From: Datisca glomerata | Taxonomy: Eukaryota; Streptophyta; Magnoliopsida; Cucurbitales; Datiscaceae | Assembly (NCBI GenBank): GCA_003255025.1 | Contig: QANY01009435.1 | Span: 496,001-560,000, forward strand | Direction: 5' to 3' | Length of the DNA: 64,000 nt | The notes under the pieces: generated by a model | Databases searched by the model: none | What the model was told of the DNA's origin: nothing | What the model saw: only the letters and a program-made list of their open reading frames with translations | Position numbers and translations under genes: made by a program | Part shown: positions 47,101 to 59,800 of the stretch, piece after piece | Layout: the number at the start of each line of letters is the position of its first letter | Numbering within the stretch: the stretch's first letter is position 1

Positions 47101-48687
47101 CAAGATGTCAAACAATATGTGAAGGTTGTAACAGATGCCAGCGTTTTGCTCCAGTCGTTAAGATGGCTCCCGGTGAGCTGAAAACAATAACAAGTATGTG
47201 GCCCTTCATGCAATGGGCACTTGTGTGGAAGTGAACAGTGTAAAATCTTCACCATGTCACATGAACGTAGGATAATCAATCAATAGGGAGGGAGTAGATC
47301 TCCACCGTGGGAAAATGAGAAGAGGGAAATCAGAGCTACATGAGGGATCAGACAGTTACGACTGATTCAACAGTTATAAATGCAGTATAGTCAACATAGT
47401 AGTTGAAAGAAACACACAAGGGATGAGGGACACGTTTGGGGAAGACCCCACAAGCATGGAGATGATCCTAAGAAGATGCTGGCATTACCGAAAATGTAGG
47501 GGGGTATGACCTGATCTCCGAGAATAATGAGGGACTCCCCTTTTTTATTAATTTATTAATATCTTAAAAATGCCTATAAATACAGACTCATGTAATAAAT
47601 GAAAAGAAGAGATTGGATCCAAGCAAAGTTTTACACAAAACATTTACTCTTTTATCTTCTCTCATCATTATCATCGTAACTTTTACAAACGTGAAGGAAA
47701 AATCTTTTACAGAGGGAGCTTAGTGTTGTAATGAAGTAAAATATTTTAATTTATTTCTTTTGATCCAAATTGTCCACATTAAAAATGAAAACATCGATAC
47801 AAATTTACTAATCGGGATATTGTATGTTTTATAAATGAATTATAATTAGTTACTGTAGTTAGGCTTCCAAATGTTGGAGTTGTGGTGTACATGATTGATC
47901 ATAAAAGACGCCATGGAAAATTAACCCAATCATAAGGCTATGTCTCAAATTTTGATTATGTTGTGGATTTGTGGTATTTTCTCTCTTTTTATCCAAGTTG
48001 ATTAGAAAAGTAATCTAATGATCTGAATCGGATTGTCATCATACTCATATAACTTCTTTCCTCTACTAAGTTACCAACATATATATAGCCACATATTATA
48101 TAGTATGTGACACATAAAATTTTGCTTAAAAGTGGTTAATTCAAATGAATCAATAGCATATTTAGATTAATTTACTATATGGACGTAAATAGTCATTTAA
48201 GTGTGACAACCCTCTCTATGTCTCAATTTGATAAATCACGTGCAATGCACATGTTAAAATACTAATTAAAAAGAATGATGCTCAATTAATTGGCATTGGT
48301 TTATTTTAATAATAGAACCGGCCATTAGTTATGTGTTGTATGATTTATGTTTTTTTCTTAATATAATAGAATTTAGGTTAAGCTAATGACATGTTAAGAA
48401 AAAAATCAATTTATTAGTTTGAAATACAAGGAATCAAGTATTCATTCTCAACTTTATGCATGTCTATATAAGATTTAATATAGTAGACCTAAGATCGAGT
48501 TGAGCTTACCTTTCTATGCAGTTGAAAATGATATTTATAAAGAGGAGTTTGACCTTGCAAGTCTTGGTGAAGAAGTTTAAAAAAATTGCATTTAATGTCA
48601 TTGTCCCCGAGTTAACATAAAATAATGATGTTGTAATGACACACAGAGATTGAGTCGTGAAAAATGAGTAGTTCAATATATAGTTGT
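47101..48687. repeat. 1.6-kb tandem duplication, copy 2
   Basis: Contains a broken integrase zinc finger end (47101-47234), an extra LTR (47232-47711), GAGGG again, the Helitron terminus (48237-48265) and flank to TAGTTGT (48687). The original right flank CATGTGGAATAAT follows. Confidence 0.93.
47232..47711 (+). repeat. duplicated LTR of the Tat-like element
   Basis: 480 bp, almost identical to 45633-46112. It could be mistaken for a separate solo LTR, but it is part of the tandem duplication. Confidence 0.9.
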
Positions 48688-49651
48688 CATGTGGAATAAT
48701 CTTTTTATGGTAGTTAGGATACTAGACGTAATGTGGACGGTTCAACTTAGTATGCCCTAGATGGATCTAGAGTATCGGACCACTCACACACAATGCGAGC
48801 TTCCGGGTCTAGGTAATCTTCAGCAGAACCCAAGTTAAAGGCAGACTTTATAATTAACATTTATACATGCTTAGCTTGTCTAGATCATCAAATAAATTTC
48901 AAATTTCACACCAACATTTTTAATACTCGAGAATTTGATTGAGAAAATTTGAAATTTGAGAATTTTTTTGACATATAGAAAATTTGAGAATTAAGTAGAA
49001 CAGAGAATGAATTTTGCTCAAAAAAGAATAAAGACTAATGTTCCATAATTATGAACTGAGAAAGGTAGGTAAGGACTAGGAAGAACAGGGTTACCAAACC
49101 AAACGGTTTCTCTTTCTTTCGCCAAAATCCCAGAAAAATAGTTTGGACTTTGACAATTCGGAAGTTTATAAACAAAATCGTGTTCCAGATTTCCCCCAAT
49201 TTCACCCGCCATCGGAAGGAAGACATTCCAAGCTCAGCGTTCGAGTTAGATGCGGCCTTACCGTTTTATCGTAAGCTTCTCTAATTGCGCTTCACCTCAT
49301 TTCTTACATCTCTTCGCTTGATCGTCCGCTGGCTTCGGTATTCTTCGATTTCTCATACTGATTGTGCTGTAAATTTCATATATTTATCCATCTGTAGCTC
49401 AGCGTCAACGACTGTAGGTCGTTATGATTCGTCATTCTTGTGTTGTCTAGTACACGTTCTGTTAAATTGGAACAAGGTTTAAATTTACAACAAATTTGAG
49501 AATTTAGAATCAATCTAATTCCATCCAGAGGTTTTGTTGTCCAAATTTCCGTTTTCAACTTCCCAGCTTAGTATTCTACGCGGAAGAAGTATCGATTTTT
49601 AGCATTAGTCTTTCCCTATACCTGAGGTTAGCGAGGAAGACTTTGAAGATT
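48688..49651. other. intergenic and 5' flank of the CCX gene
   Basis: AT-rich to about 49000, then more mixed composition toward the ATG (49652), as expected for a promoter and 5' UTR. Open frames on the minus strand near 49018-49226 overlap each other and match nothing I know. No TATA box was assigned. Confidence 0.45.
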
Positions 49652-51556
49652 ATGAAAGGGTCGCCATTACGAGGGGCTTTCAGTGGAATCTTCGTTTTGG
49701 TGTTGCTTTTCTTATTCTACAAGCAAGACAATACTCTGAAGAATCTGTATCTGAGGAATTCGCGGTCCATTTTACCTCCTAAATGGAGCTACAGAGGTAA
49801 TCAGGTTAAGGCGATCCATAGGAGAATTGCCGAAGTCAATTCTACTTCATCAAACCAGATAGTCAATATTGACGTATCAATTTTGAATGATGTAAATGTG
49901 AGTCATTCAGCTTTGTGCGCTGGGTTGTTTGAACATAAAGGATATAGTAGCCAGTGCGAGTACTTGGTTGCCCATCCTGAATGCACTTCGGGCGGGTATT
50001 TCAGTTACCTTATGTTCTTCTACTGTGATTGCGAGAAATTTAGTTTTTTGGGCTATGTGGTATTGGTAGTTTGGCTTGCTGCTTTGTTCTACATGTTGGG
50101 TAATACTGCAGCTGACTTCTTCTGTTGCTCTTTGGAGAAGCTTTCCAGTATTTTAAAGTTGCCAGCAACAGTTGCAGGAGTTTGTCTACTTCCATTGGGG
50201 AATGGAGCTCCTGATGTCTTTGCCAGCATTGCTGCGTTTGTGGGAAAGGATGCTGGCGAAGTGGGTCTTAATAGTGTGCTGGGTGGAGCTGTTTTTGTTA
50301 CTTGTATTGTTGTGGGGACTATTTCTCTTTGTGTGGCTGAGAGAGAGGTTAAAATCGACAGGAAATGCTTCATCAGAGATGTTTGTTTCTTCCTTTTTAC
50401 CCTTATGTCCCTTGTCATTATATTGGCAGTTGGTAAGGTTTCTGTAATGGGTGCTTTTGCATTTTTTTCAATTTACATGGTTTATACAATCTCTGTTCTT
50501 GCCAATGAAATTTTAAGGAAGCACGCTGGGAAATTAAGATTAGATGCTGTAACTCCATTGCTTCCTATAGCTGGTAGTATATTTTCTCATGGAAATGAAG
50601 AAGATGAATCTTTTTATGCCTCTCTTCTGGAGTCAGACGTTGATAATGATGTACCTCATCTCCAAAGTAAGTTGCCTCAATGGATGTGGGCTTCAAATGT
50701 TGCAATTTATTCAAACAAGGGGAATCCAGATAGCTCGAAATATTTGTGGGGTTGGAACGATGAGGAAACAGAGAACAGCCGCTCCTCCGCTTACTCCAAA
50801 TTATTTTCATTTCTGGAGATGCCATTATCTCTTCCTAGACGCTTGACAATTCCTGTGGTGGAGGAAGAGCGTTGGTCAAAAGTATATGCTGTTGCCAGTG
50901 CCTTACTTGCACCGCTTCTTCTGGCTTTTTTGTGGAACGCCCAAGATGATCTAGGAACACTGAGTGGTAAAATTGCATATCTTATTGGTGTTACTTCAGG
51001 GGTTTTCCTCAGTATTCTTGCATATCGACACACCCAAGCTGATCAGCCACCTAGCAGATATCTGTTACCATGGGTTATGGGGGGATTCTTCATGAGTATT
51101 GTTTGGTTCTACATTATTGCAAATGAGCTTGTAGCTTTGTTGGTCTCATTAGGAGTGATTTTCAGAGTTAACCCATCGATCCTCGGAGTTACAGTCTTGG
51201 CATGGGGAAACTCAATGGGAGATTTGGTTTCGAACGTGGCATTGGCAATGAATGGCGGAGATGGTGTACAAATCGCCATGTCGGGGTGCTATGCGGGGCC
51301 TATGTTCAACACACTTGTGGGATTGGGGATCTCAATGCTTCTGGGAGCTTGGTCTAAGAGTCCTTCACCATACTTGGTTCCTAGAGATAGTAGCTTGTTC
51401 TATACGATGGGATTTTTATTATTAGCACTTGTTTGGTCACTTCTTCTTTTACCAAGAAACGATATGAGACCCAACAAGATGTTAGGAGTTGGCCTAATTG
51501 CTATATATTTGATATTTCTGACCTTTAGGATAAGCACATCCGTGGGATTCATATAA
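49652..51556 (+). CDS. CCX4: cation/calcium exchanger (CCX4-like), intronless
   Basis: Membrane antiporter of the CaCA superfamily, CCX group, which moves Ca2+ or monovalent cations (K+, Na+) against H+ or Na+ across plant endomembranes or the plasma membrane. The start is ATG 49652 (634 aa); the in-frame TTG at 49643 is not a normal start. N-terminal hydrophobic segment at about residues 9-24. A Cys-rich luminal part follows with [17 protein letters not shown] and FFYCDCEKF (about 89-129). The alpha-1 repeat is [20 protein letters not shown] (about 179-198) and the alpha-2 repeat [20 protein letters not shown] (about 517-536), both with exchange motifs intact. A hydrophilic loop of about 100 residues separates the two membrane halves. 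Single-exon structure and a length near 640 aa fit CCX3/CCX4. The assignment to CCX4 rather than CCX3 is a guess. No stop or frameshift; it looks functional. Confidence 0.93.
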   Translation: MKGSPLRGAFSGIFVLVLLFLFYKQDNTLKNLYLRNSRSILPPKWSYRGNQVKAIHRRIAEVNSTSSNQIVNIDVSILNDVNVSHSALCAGLFEHKGYSSQCEYLVAHPECTSGGYFSYLMFFYCDCEKFSFLGYVVLVVWLAALFYMLGNTAADFFCCSLEKLSSILKLPATVAGVCLLPLGNGAPDVFASIAAFVGKDAGEVGLNSVLGGAVFVTCIVVGTISLCVAEREVKIDRKCFIRDVCFFLFTLMSLVIILAVGKVSVMGAFAFFSIYMVYTISVLANEILRKHAGKLRLDAVTPLLPIAGSIFSHGNEEDESFYASLLESDVDNDVPHLQSKLPQWMWASNVAIYSNKGNPDSSKYLWGWNDEETENSRSSAYSKLFSFLEMPLSLPRRLTIPVVEEERWSKVYAVASALLAPLLLAFLWNAQDDLGTLSGKIAYLIGVTSGVFLSILAYRHTQADQPPSRYLLPWVMGGFFMSIVWFYIIANELVALLVSLGVIFRVNPSILGVTVLAWGNSMGDLVSNVALAMNGGDGVQIAMSGCYAGPMFNTLVGLGISMLLGAWSKSPSPYLVPRDSSLFYTMGFLLLALVWSLLLLPRNDMRPNKMLGVGLIAIYLIFLTFRISTSVGFI

Positions 51557-52767
51557 GTATTAGGTTTTAGTGACTGATGTTTGGATCAATTTGAATTCAA
51601 GCAAGCTTGACATATCTGCCATTGGAACAGCCATTTGAACATCGATTTCCTCTGCTATCGCTATCGATGGTTATCATAAACTTTGGTCTCGAATCCGTTT
51701 CATTTGACATTAGGCCAAAATATAAGATACGCCTTAGTTTATCTTCTATTGCACTTCCCTACCTTTTGGTATGTGAATTCCCAATCTGTATAATCAGTTT
51801 ATGCTTCATCTCTGTAGTAAAATTATTGTTCTGAATTGGTTTGTTGACCTTTGCTGCTGAGGTTTGTTATGTCTGTATCCTAGATTTGAGTATTAGTATA
51901 GAAGGATCACACTATAGCATTGGCAGGTTGCCTTCTCTTCTATATTAGGTTTAGATTTCTTTTTTGAGTTTCTTTGGGAATTCTTTTAGACTGTATGTTC
52001 CCTTCTTGTGATTCAAGTTGGCTATAAGATTCAATGGTTCATTTGTTTATAAGTGGCAACATGCATTGAGTTCATTCAGAATAGAATGATGATGGATAAT
52101 TTGCATTAATCTTTTTTTGTCTTTTCTCACAGCCGTTAATCATAGTAGTTCCCTGTTCTTAAATTAGATATTGAATTTAAATACATATAAAACTTGTTCA
52201 CGCTGAACTCTTCTCTTTGCAACAAGTGAGGTTTGCACACTGGTTTAAGTCTCTCCACTTATTCCTCAAGAAATGGGTTCGTGTCATCCTCCCCGAATTA
52301 TTATGTATCTTTGACAAATAGCATTTCTTCTATATGATATTGGGATTAGGACCTTCTGTCATTTCATAAAGAATGGTAGAGGGTAGTTCCTCAAATCTGA
52401 ACCGTTTGTTTTGATCTGCATGTCCTAGATTAGGTGGTCTAAAAAATTTGCATTTTAGATTTTTTTACTTTATTAGTCTGATCTAAGTCATCCAGATCAT
52501 AATGATTTCGGGAATATGTGTGAAGTGGACCATGTGCATATTGTTGTCCATACCAGCCACATTCACATAGCATAAATCTTAGTTTCATACACATAAAATC
52601 AAAATAAAGCTTCAACAATTAGCATAAATTTGATGAGGACAACCATACGAGTCCTCCCATTTGTACGAGAAATTCTCAAACTTTTCTCATTCATGAGTCA
52701 CATAAGTCTTGAACAAACCCGGGTCGAACCCTACTGTATTATAACCCGGCTTCGCCTTGTTTCGGTT
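51557..52767. other. 3' flanks between CCX and the LURP-one-related gene
   Basis: The two genes converge here. AT-rich, no further gene seen. Poly(A)-signal-like AATAAA variants occur but none can be chosen with confidence. Confidence 0.5.
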
Positions 52768-54330
52768 TCAGCACCTGGTAGATTCACCATAGATGTAATC
52801 AAGAATTGCAATAACACCAAAAACAAAAGCTTGATCGATTCCAGGTTTCACCATCACATGATATAGATCTTTACTTATCATCAGCTCCTCTATCTCCTTC
52901 ACTCCAATCTATAAATTTAATCAAACAACCCTTTAATCTTACAATTTAATCAACATGTGACTTAAAACAAGGACTAATTAATCTAATTAATTAAATTACC
53001 TGTGCTACTACATTGCCTTTCGAATCAATGATGCTGCATTCCCTATCAGGAAAATAGCCTTTGATCTCAAAATCCCAATCTTTGTTGCTTATTTTGGGAG
53101 TTGTTGAAATTCTGATAGCATTGTTTCTTACCAAACATGAATTTGGTTCTTTTAAGCTGAACACCAATTTTTGAATTCCTTCATAGTCAAAATTGTAACC
53201 TTTCCATTTCCTATAAATGCTTAGAGCTTCAACCATTCCTCCCTATAGGCAAAAAGAATTATATCAACACAAGTGAACTGACATATTCTTCTTCGGCCCG
53301 AACCAAGGAATCTCTTAGAAATGATGCAAAATGAATTTTATTCTATCGTTGATCAGAGATTTCTCTATGAACAAAATGAATTTTATTCTATCGTTGATCA
53401 GAGATTTCTCTATGAACAATATAAATCATGAACAATATAAATCAGAGTTTGAAGAAGGGGAAAAAGGAGTCCTCGACCCACCAAATCAAGGAGAATTTAT
53501 TCAGTCATATAGTTTGGGCTCCTAGAACAGAGCAACCTTGAAGCGTTTTATTTGATTGTATCGAAAATGTTTTGCCAATATGACCAAATATATATATATA
53601 TATGCAAATATGTCATCGACGTAAATGTTTACTTGTAGTACAAATTCTAATTACTACTTGTTGGTTGATTACTTATTTATTGTATTGTTAACTAAGTTTC
53701 AAACATTGCATGCAGAAACTTATATAAAATTATTATGTTCGTAAAAATGGCCGAATTTTTTTACTTGAAAAAGTTCGGCCAAATTTACAATTTCAAAAGT
53801 TCCCGGTCATTTTTAAAGTGACCCCTTGTAACCCGATTTTTTTTTTCTTTGTGATTTCCCAATAAGGGATTCATATTTGGCCAATTCATTATATACTTCA
53901 CTAAGCTACATCAGGTATAATTGAAAATAATTGAGTGAAATATAATTTTCAGTTTTGATTTAGTCTCTATATTAATATTTTGTTTTTTCAATTTTGTTAT
54001 TGAACGAAAAAAATTGAAACTGAGTTTAAACTATAAAGTGCGGAGATTTAAAGATTACTTCCTGAATTAAAATGACAGAATTACATAATAAAATACCTTT
54101 CGACGAATAAGAAGCAAAGCATCACCATTGCCATCTCTCAACATCAGCTCATCTTTTGCGCCCAAAATCCCACAACCTTCCACCGTGAAAATAACCTTAT
54201 GGCTATAATCACTCACTACAAAACCTCCTCCGTTTACCACATGTGGTCTTCTTCTCACTACCAGCATTGCCTGAGCATTTGAACAGTATAATTTGCTAAC
54301 TAATGGCACCATATTTGCCTTTGCAGCCAT
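52768..54330 (-). CDS. LURP-one-related (LOR, DUF567) protein, three exons
   Basis: Exons 54097-54330 (78 codons), 53000-53242 (81 codons) and 52768-52908 (46 codons plus stop) join in phase 0 with GT/AG borders, giving 205 aa. ATG is at 54330; the in-frame TTG at 54345 is not used. Hallmarks: the exon 1 end reads [15 protein letters not shown]; exon 2 ends [20 protein letters not shown] then GNVVAQ; exon 3 ends [20 protein letters not shown] and AILDYIYGE. This is the tubby-like beta-barrel fold of the LOR family, soluble and cytosolic. Its namesake, Arabidopsis LURP1, is induced by oomycete infection and needed for basal defence. The function of this member is unknown. Length and exon number match the family. 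Intron 1 is 854 bp and holds a 45-bp tandem repeat; intron 2 is 91 bp. Confidence 0.93.
53331..53435. repeat. 45-bp tandem repeat in LOR intron 1
   Basis: ATGAATTTTATTCTATCG starts at 53331 and again at 53376 with near-identical continuations. A shorter repeat (CATGAACAATATAAAT, twice) follows near 53410-53440. Confidence 0.85.
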
Positions 54331-54378
54331 CTCTCTACCTCTCAAACAATGTTTACAATTGTGGGAGCTTCTTCTTCC

Positions 54379-54385
54379 TTTTATA
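54379..54385 (-). promoter_or_regulatory. TATA box of the LOR gene
   Basis: Minus strand TATAAAA (in GTATAAAAGGAAG) about 50 bases upstream of ATG 54330, a normal plant distance for a short 5' UTR. Confidence 0.6.
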
Positions 54386-56334
54386 CTAAATTATTTGAAT
54401 GAAATGTGTTGGGAGAAAAGTAGGGTTGCCTTGTATGTTGTACATTCATAGGTTTGGCAAGTTTTGACCATAAATTTACTTTATGTGGGATGTTTCATTT
54501 CTAGCTCTAGGTTGCTTCCTCAGGGCTGGTTTGCCTTTCCTTTCGTAAACTACTTGTTTTCTTAATTTATTATCATGCAATTCAATATGAATTTAAGTGA
54601 GAAAAAAATATTAACTTCAATCTTCTACTTGTTGCATGCATGCAAAATAGAGCTTTTAGTCCAAGTGGTCATACTTCAAGATTCATTCATCTAAGCCGGA
54701 ATTTAATCCTCGGGTAATATCCCCTTAACGAAAAAGAATAAAAGTTATTCACGTAATTTAACTGATTTCGATTAAAATCATGTAAGTTTTTATTTGTGAT
54801 AACTTAATACGATATCAAAACAAGTGATGTCAAATTCATATCCGCTTTATTTAAAAAATAAATGTCAATTTATTAAGCTCTCGTTAATATAAAATTATAC
54901 CCTAAAACCTAAACGTGTGATTTACTCTTTGGATTAGCAATAATTAGAGGGGGTAAAAGAATCATTAAAATAAAGTCTTGTTTGGTGAAGAAAGGCAAAA
55001 GGGGTAGTGAGCTTTTAGAAATTTGGCAACTCCTTCACACAAAAGAGAATATTTCTCGAATATAAATAAGCTGGTCTTTGTTTAAACAAAAGGAAGTTTC
55101 ATTTTCTTTTCCACGAAAATTCTACAATATAACCCATATACAGTATAAGGACTGTTTTATGTATATTTATACGTAAACTATGTATATATATATAAAGATT
55201 TTATGTACAAATATAAAAAAGAAAAAGAAAAAAACAGTTCTTGTACAATACATTAATAATTATGCCGTCGAATGAACCTATTTTCCATCATTTTACTTGA
55301 GTGGGTCACTAGGTACCTTCGAAGAGTTGATTAGGACAGCCGTTTGGGACACTCTACACCAATTTCATGCATTCCAAATTTCCAACCCAATCTAACCTTT
55401 ATTTAGATTCTTAGATGTGCATATCCAGTGACACCCTATATGGATTGTTGGGGCAATATTCCTTTTTAGTTCTTTAAATCTACTTCAATTGTTAACATAC
55501 ATAGTTCCTATTAATTTTTTTTAATTTAATTAAATTGAATGAAAGTTTTAAGATATCACAACCATGTTCTTCCATTTATTTTGAACTTTGATATAACTTT
55601 GCGTCGTTGATCATCTAGACAACAGAAGTACTGCAAATGAATGTTAAGCATAAATCATCTAGGTTAAAAGAAAAGTGTTCAGGCCTTGAGGCTTATTGAA
55701 AAGACTTGGTTACAGCGTCAAATTATTGAAGGAAAATTAAACCTAAAGGGACCAAAGTAGAAATCAAAATCAACCTAGAGGTACGAAAGTTTGTTGACCC
55801 TTTACCCTATAATATATCTAAAAATCTAAAGCACGAGGTTTTGACACATAACCATGTAGTTTTAGATTGTAATGATCATATTCGTCGACATGCTTCAAGA
55901 AATAGACTCTTGAAAATCTCGGTTCTGATCTGTCTATTTTAATATGGACAGACAAGATCATTTTAACATAAACGTCAAGTAAAAGATTCTTTACAAACTC
56001 ATTTACTTTTTATTGTTTCTGTCATTTTCTGAAATCAATTCTAGTCGTCCTTTTTTATATTGGACAAAAATAGCAAAAGGGGCAGTCTTGTTTCTTTCAT
56101 GCTTCCTCTTCTTCCTTGACAATTAGCAAAAGGGTGTCGTTTGGTAAAAGATGCCAAAGTCACTTCACCATTTTGTGAAATTAGCCTTTGGCAGTTGGAA
56201 GGCTGAAGCTTCAAAATCCATATTCTCGAAACCTTATTCATTAAGCATACAAAAGAAAATAGACATACACCCCTTAGACTTTTTGATGAATTCCAACATG
56301 TATGAGCATTTCTGGACAGTGCAATTTCTCAATT

Positions 56335-56374
<40 letters not shown>

Positions 56375-56576
56375 GTTTGGACCAAAAGGTTAAAAGGGAA
56401 TAAATGCTCTCTTTTCAAAACAGTAGACACATGTAAAAGTCTAAAGCGAATATAGTTTCCATCAAGAATAAAAAGTCATCAACCACTTCACACCCATTTT
56501 TTGAAGCAGATCGGATCGATTTTTGTTTGCATGAAAATAAGGCGATCTGTTCAATAATGGTTGTGGTTGTCCGTTT
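54386..56576. other. intergenic, AT-rich
   Basis: No gene recognised. A (TA)n run at about 56340-56370. Open frames near 56041-56618 are short and overlap on both strands. It ends with CGTTT (56572-56576), the left TSD of copia D. Confidence 0.5.
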
Positions 56577-56837
56577 TGAAGAGAAATTGACACAAGGAGG
56601 AACAGAAGCAGTAAACAAGAAGAGAAGAAGAAAACGAGAGAGAAAGAAAAGAAAGTAACCCTTTTGTTATTATTAACCTTAAACAGAGAAGTACACAGAG
56701 TTATATAAGGCTAACAAAAGTATGTCAAACGACTATAAACAAACTAACTACCGTTAGAACTAATTCTTCCAATCTTATCATTAATAATTATAGTATTGCC
56801 ACTAGCATTTTCATTAATCAAATTAGTACCCTTAACA
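56577..56837 (-). repeat. 3' LTR of copia D
   Basis: 261 bp; homologous to 61398-61658. Confidence 0.93.
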
Positions 56838-59800
56838 TCCCCTCAAACTGATCACTGGTACCAAGGGCATCAATTTATTCTTCAAGAAACTAAAGCGAGG
56901 TGTAGAAAGAGGTTTGCTGAAGAGATCAGTCAACTGAAGACAAGGCTCAACATGCTTGACTTGAAAATCCTTTTTAACCACTTTCTCCCTAAGTGAAAAT
57001 CAATTTCAATATATTTAGTCCTAGCATGAAAAACAGGATTGGAGGCTAAGATTATAGCAGAAGTATTATCACAGAATAAAGTAGGAGGATAAGTCAAATA
57101 AAGATGCAAATCACAAAGAAGTTGTCTAATCCAACTTAATTCGGCAGCACTATCAGCTAAGTCTTTATATTCAGTCTCAGTAGAAGATCTAGTAACAGTT
57201 GGTTACTTTTTAGCACCAAGAAATAGTATTAGATCCTAAAAAGATAATAAAACATGTGGTGGATCTTCTATCCGATGGATCTCCAGTCAGTCAGCATCAC
57301 TAAATGCCTGAAGTTGAAGAGATCCATATTTAAAAAGAATGCCATGGTTAACAGTTCCAGCAACGTATCTTAGAATTCTTTTAACAACAGAAAAATATGC
57401 AGAAGTTGGAGTATGCATAAATTGACAAACACGATCAACAGATTAATTGATATCAGGTCTAGTAAATGCTAAATAATATAAAGAACCAACAATTTGTCTA
57501 TATTCAGTGATATCAAATAAAGGAGAGCCAACATGCTTATATAAAGGACTTTTGGTGGAACATGGAGAATTGCACGGTTTAGAATTTGCCATACTAGATT
57601 TGAGAAGCAAATCAAGAGCATATTTATGTTGGTTAATGAAAATACCAGCAAAGGATCTATTAATTTCAAGACCAAGAAAGTACCAAAGACTACCAAGATC
57701 TGTCATGTCAAACTTTAATTTTAGATTGTGAACCAGAGTGTTAATGTAGGTGTTATTTGTGCCAGTGAGAATGATGTCATCAACATAAAGGAGAAAATAG
57801 GTAATAGCATGAGAATCATCTTTAACAAACAAGGATGTGTCGGCCTGAGAGGCAACAAAGCCTATGGTAAGAAGATGAGAAGCAAATCTATCAAACCAAG
57901 CTCTAGGGGCTTGTTTAAGCCCGTAGAGGGACTTATGTAATCTGCACACATAATTAGGATAGTTAGAACTGACAAATCCATAAGGTTGTTCAATATAAAC
58001 TTCCTCTATAAGAAAATCATGTAAGAATGTATTTTTAACATCTAATTATCTAAGAGGCCAGTTAAAGTGCACAGCAAGTAAGAGAATGATCCTAACAGTT
58101 GGATTTTTAATAACTGGACTAGAAGTTTTAGTGTGATTTAACACTTCCTCTTGATGAAAACTTTTGGAAACAAGTCTAGCATTATGCCTAGCGATGTTGC
58201 CATCAGGGTTGTATTTAAGTCTATACACTCATTTACACAAAACTAAGTTCTTATTTCTAGGTAAAGGAATCAAAGACCAAGTCTTTTAATTTTGCAAAGC
58301 TTTAAATTCTTCTTGCATGGCTTTAATCCAAACATGATGTTTAGAGGCAGAACTGAAGCTTGATGGCTCAATAGACTTAGATAAATGTGAAGCAACTAAA
58401 GCTTTTCTCTTAAAGATTCCAGACTTCGATCTAGTCTGCCTAGGGTGCTTATTTATGAAAGATTCTGTGTTACCAGTGTGTGCATGTAGTAAAGGAGAAG
58501 AAATAGGCTTAGTACTAACATCTAGTAAAGGAGAAGAAATAAGCTCAGTACTAACATCACTAGTTAATCTGTCACAAATATCAGGATATTCAATGTTAGA
58601 AATATAATTCAGATTTGAAGATTCAGAACTAGGCAAATGTTTATAAAAAACAGAAACATCAAATGCAACATGCTTATTGGATGTGGTTTGATTAAGAGTG
58701 ACAATAGCACAATTGTTATGTTTTTCTTGAGAAACAATAGGGATAGTATGATTTTGATTTGTACTAGATTTAGCAACAGGATGCACAACAAACTGAACAG
58801 TAGCATCATTTATAACAAGGAGAATCAAAGAATTACCTTGAGGTCTTGGCAAACCACTAGCTGTATCAGAATTGAAAGAGGACTTTTCAAGTAACCTTTT
58901 GTAGGGAAACACTTTATCGTTAAAAATAACATGTCTAGAAGTATAAGACCTTTTAGAGATATGATCATTACATATATATCCCTTGAACTCCAAAGCATAA
59001 TCAAGAAAAATACATTCAATGGTTTTGGGTTGAAGTTTGTTTGAGTTATAAGGTTTTAGGCATGGATAACATGCACACCCAAAGACCTTGAGATGATTAT
59101 AGTCAGAGATCTTGTTTAAAAAAACTTGAAAAGAGATTTATTACCAAGAAGAGGTGTAAGCATGCGGTTTATCAAGAAAACAACAGTAGAAAATGCATTA
59201 AACCAAAATTGAAGAGGTAAGGATGCAGTATTAAGTAAGGCCAAAGTAGTTTCTACAATATGTATATGCTTTCTTTCAACTATACCATTTTGTTCAAGAG
59301 TGTATGGACAAGATTTTTTATGAAATATGCCATACTTAGCAAGGAAAGATTCAAATGCAAGATTAGTGAATTCATCACCTCAATTAGTTCTTAGATTCAC
59401 TGAAAATAAATTCTCAACAAAGGGTTTAAATTTTTGAAAGATAGAGAAAACTTCATATTTTATAGTCATGAGAAACAACCAAGTATACCTAGACATGTCA
59501 TCAACAAATGACACATAATATCTATAACCATTAATAGAAGAAACTGGAGAGGGCCCCCATATATCACTGTGCATAATGTTCAAAGGAGTGCAAGATTGAG
59601 ATTGAGATAAAGGAAATGGAAGCTTTGACATTTTACTCACAAGGCAACTAGTACATATGCAGTATTTATTGTCAACAGAAACATCAGAGGTACATTTCAT
59701 TCCAGATTTATTCAAGATACTTCTCATTACAGAATTAGAAGCATGACCAAGCCTATTATGTAACACTAAGTCAGAAATTCTGGATCCTAAAAAGGCAACA

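Noticed and set aside
47232..47711. Independent solo LTR
   Set aside because: Its flanks on both sides are copies of the flanks at 45502-47100, so it arose by tandem duplication, not by a second insertion.
50089..50418. 109-residue ORF on the minus strand
   Set aside because: It is antisense to the conserved alpha-1 region of the exchanger gene; a shadow frame.
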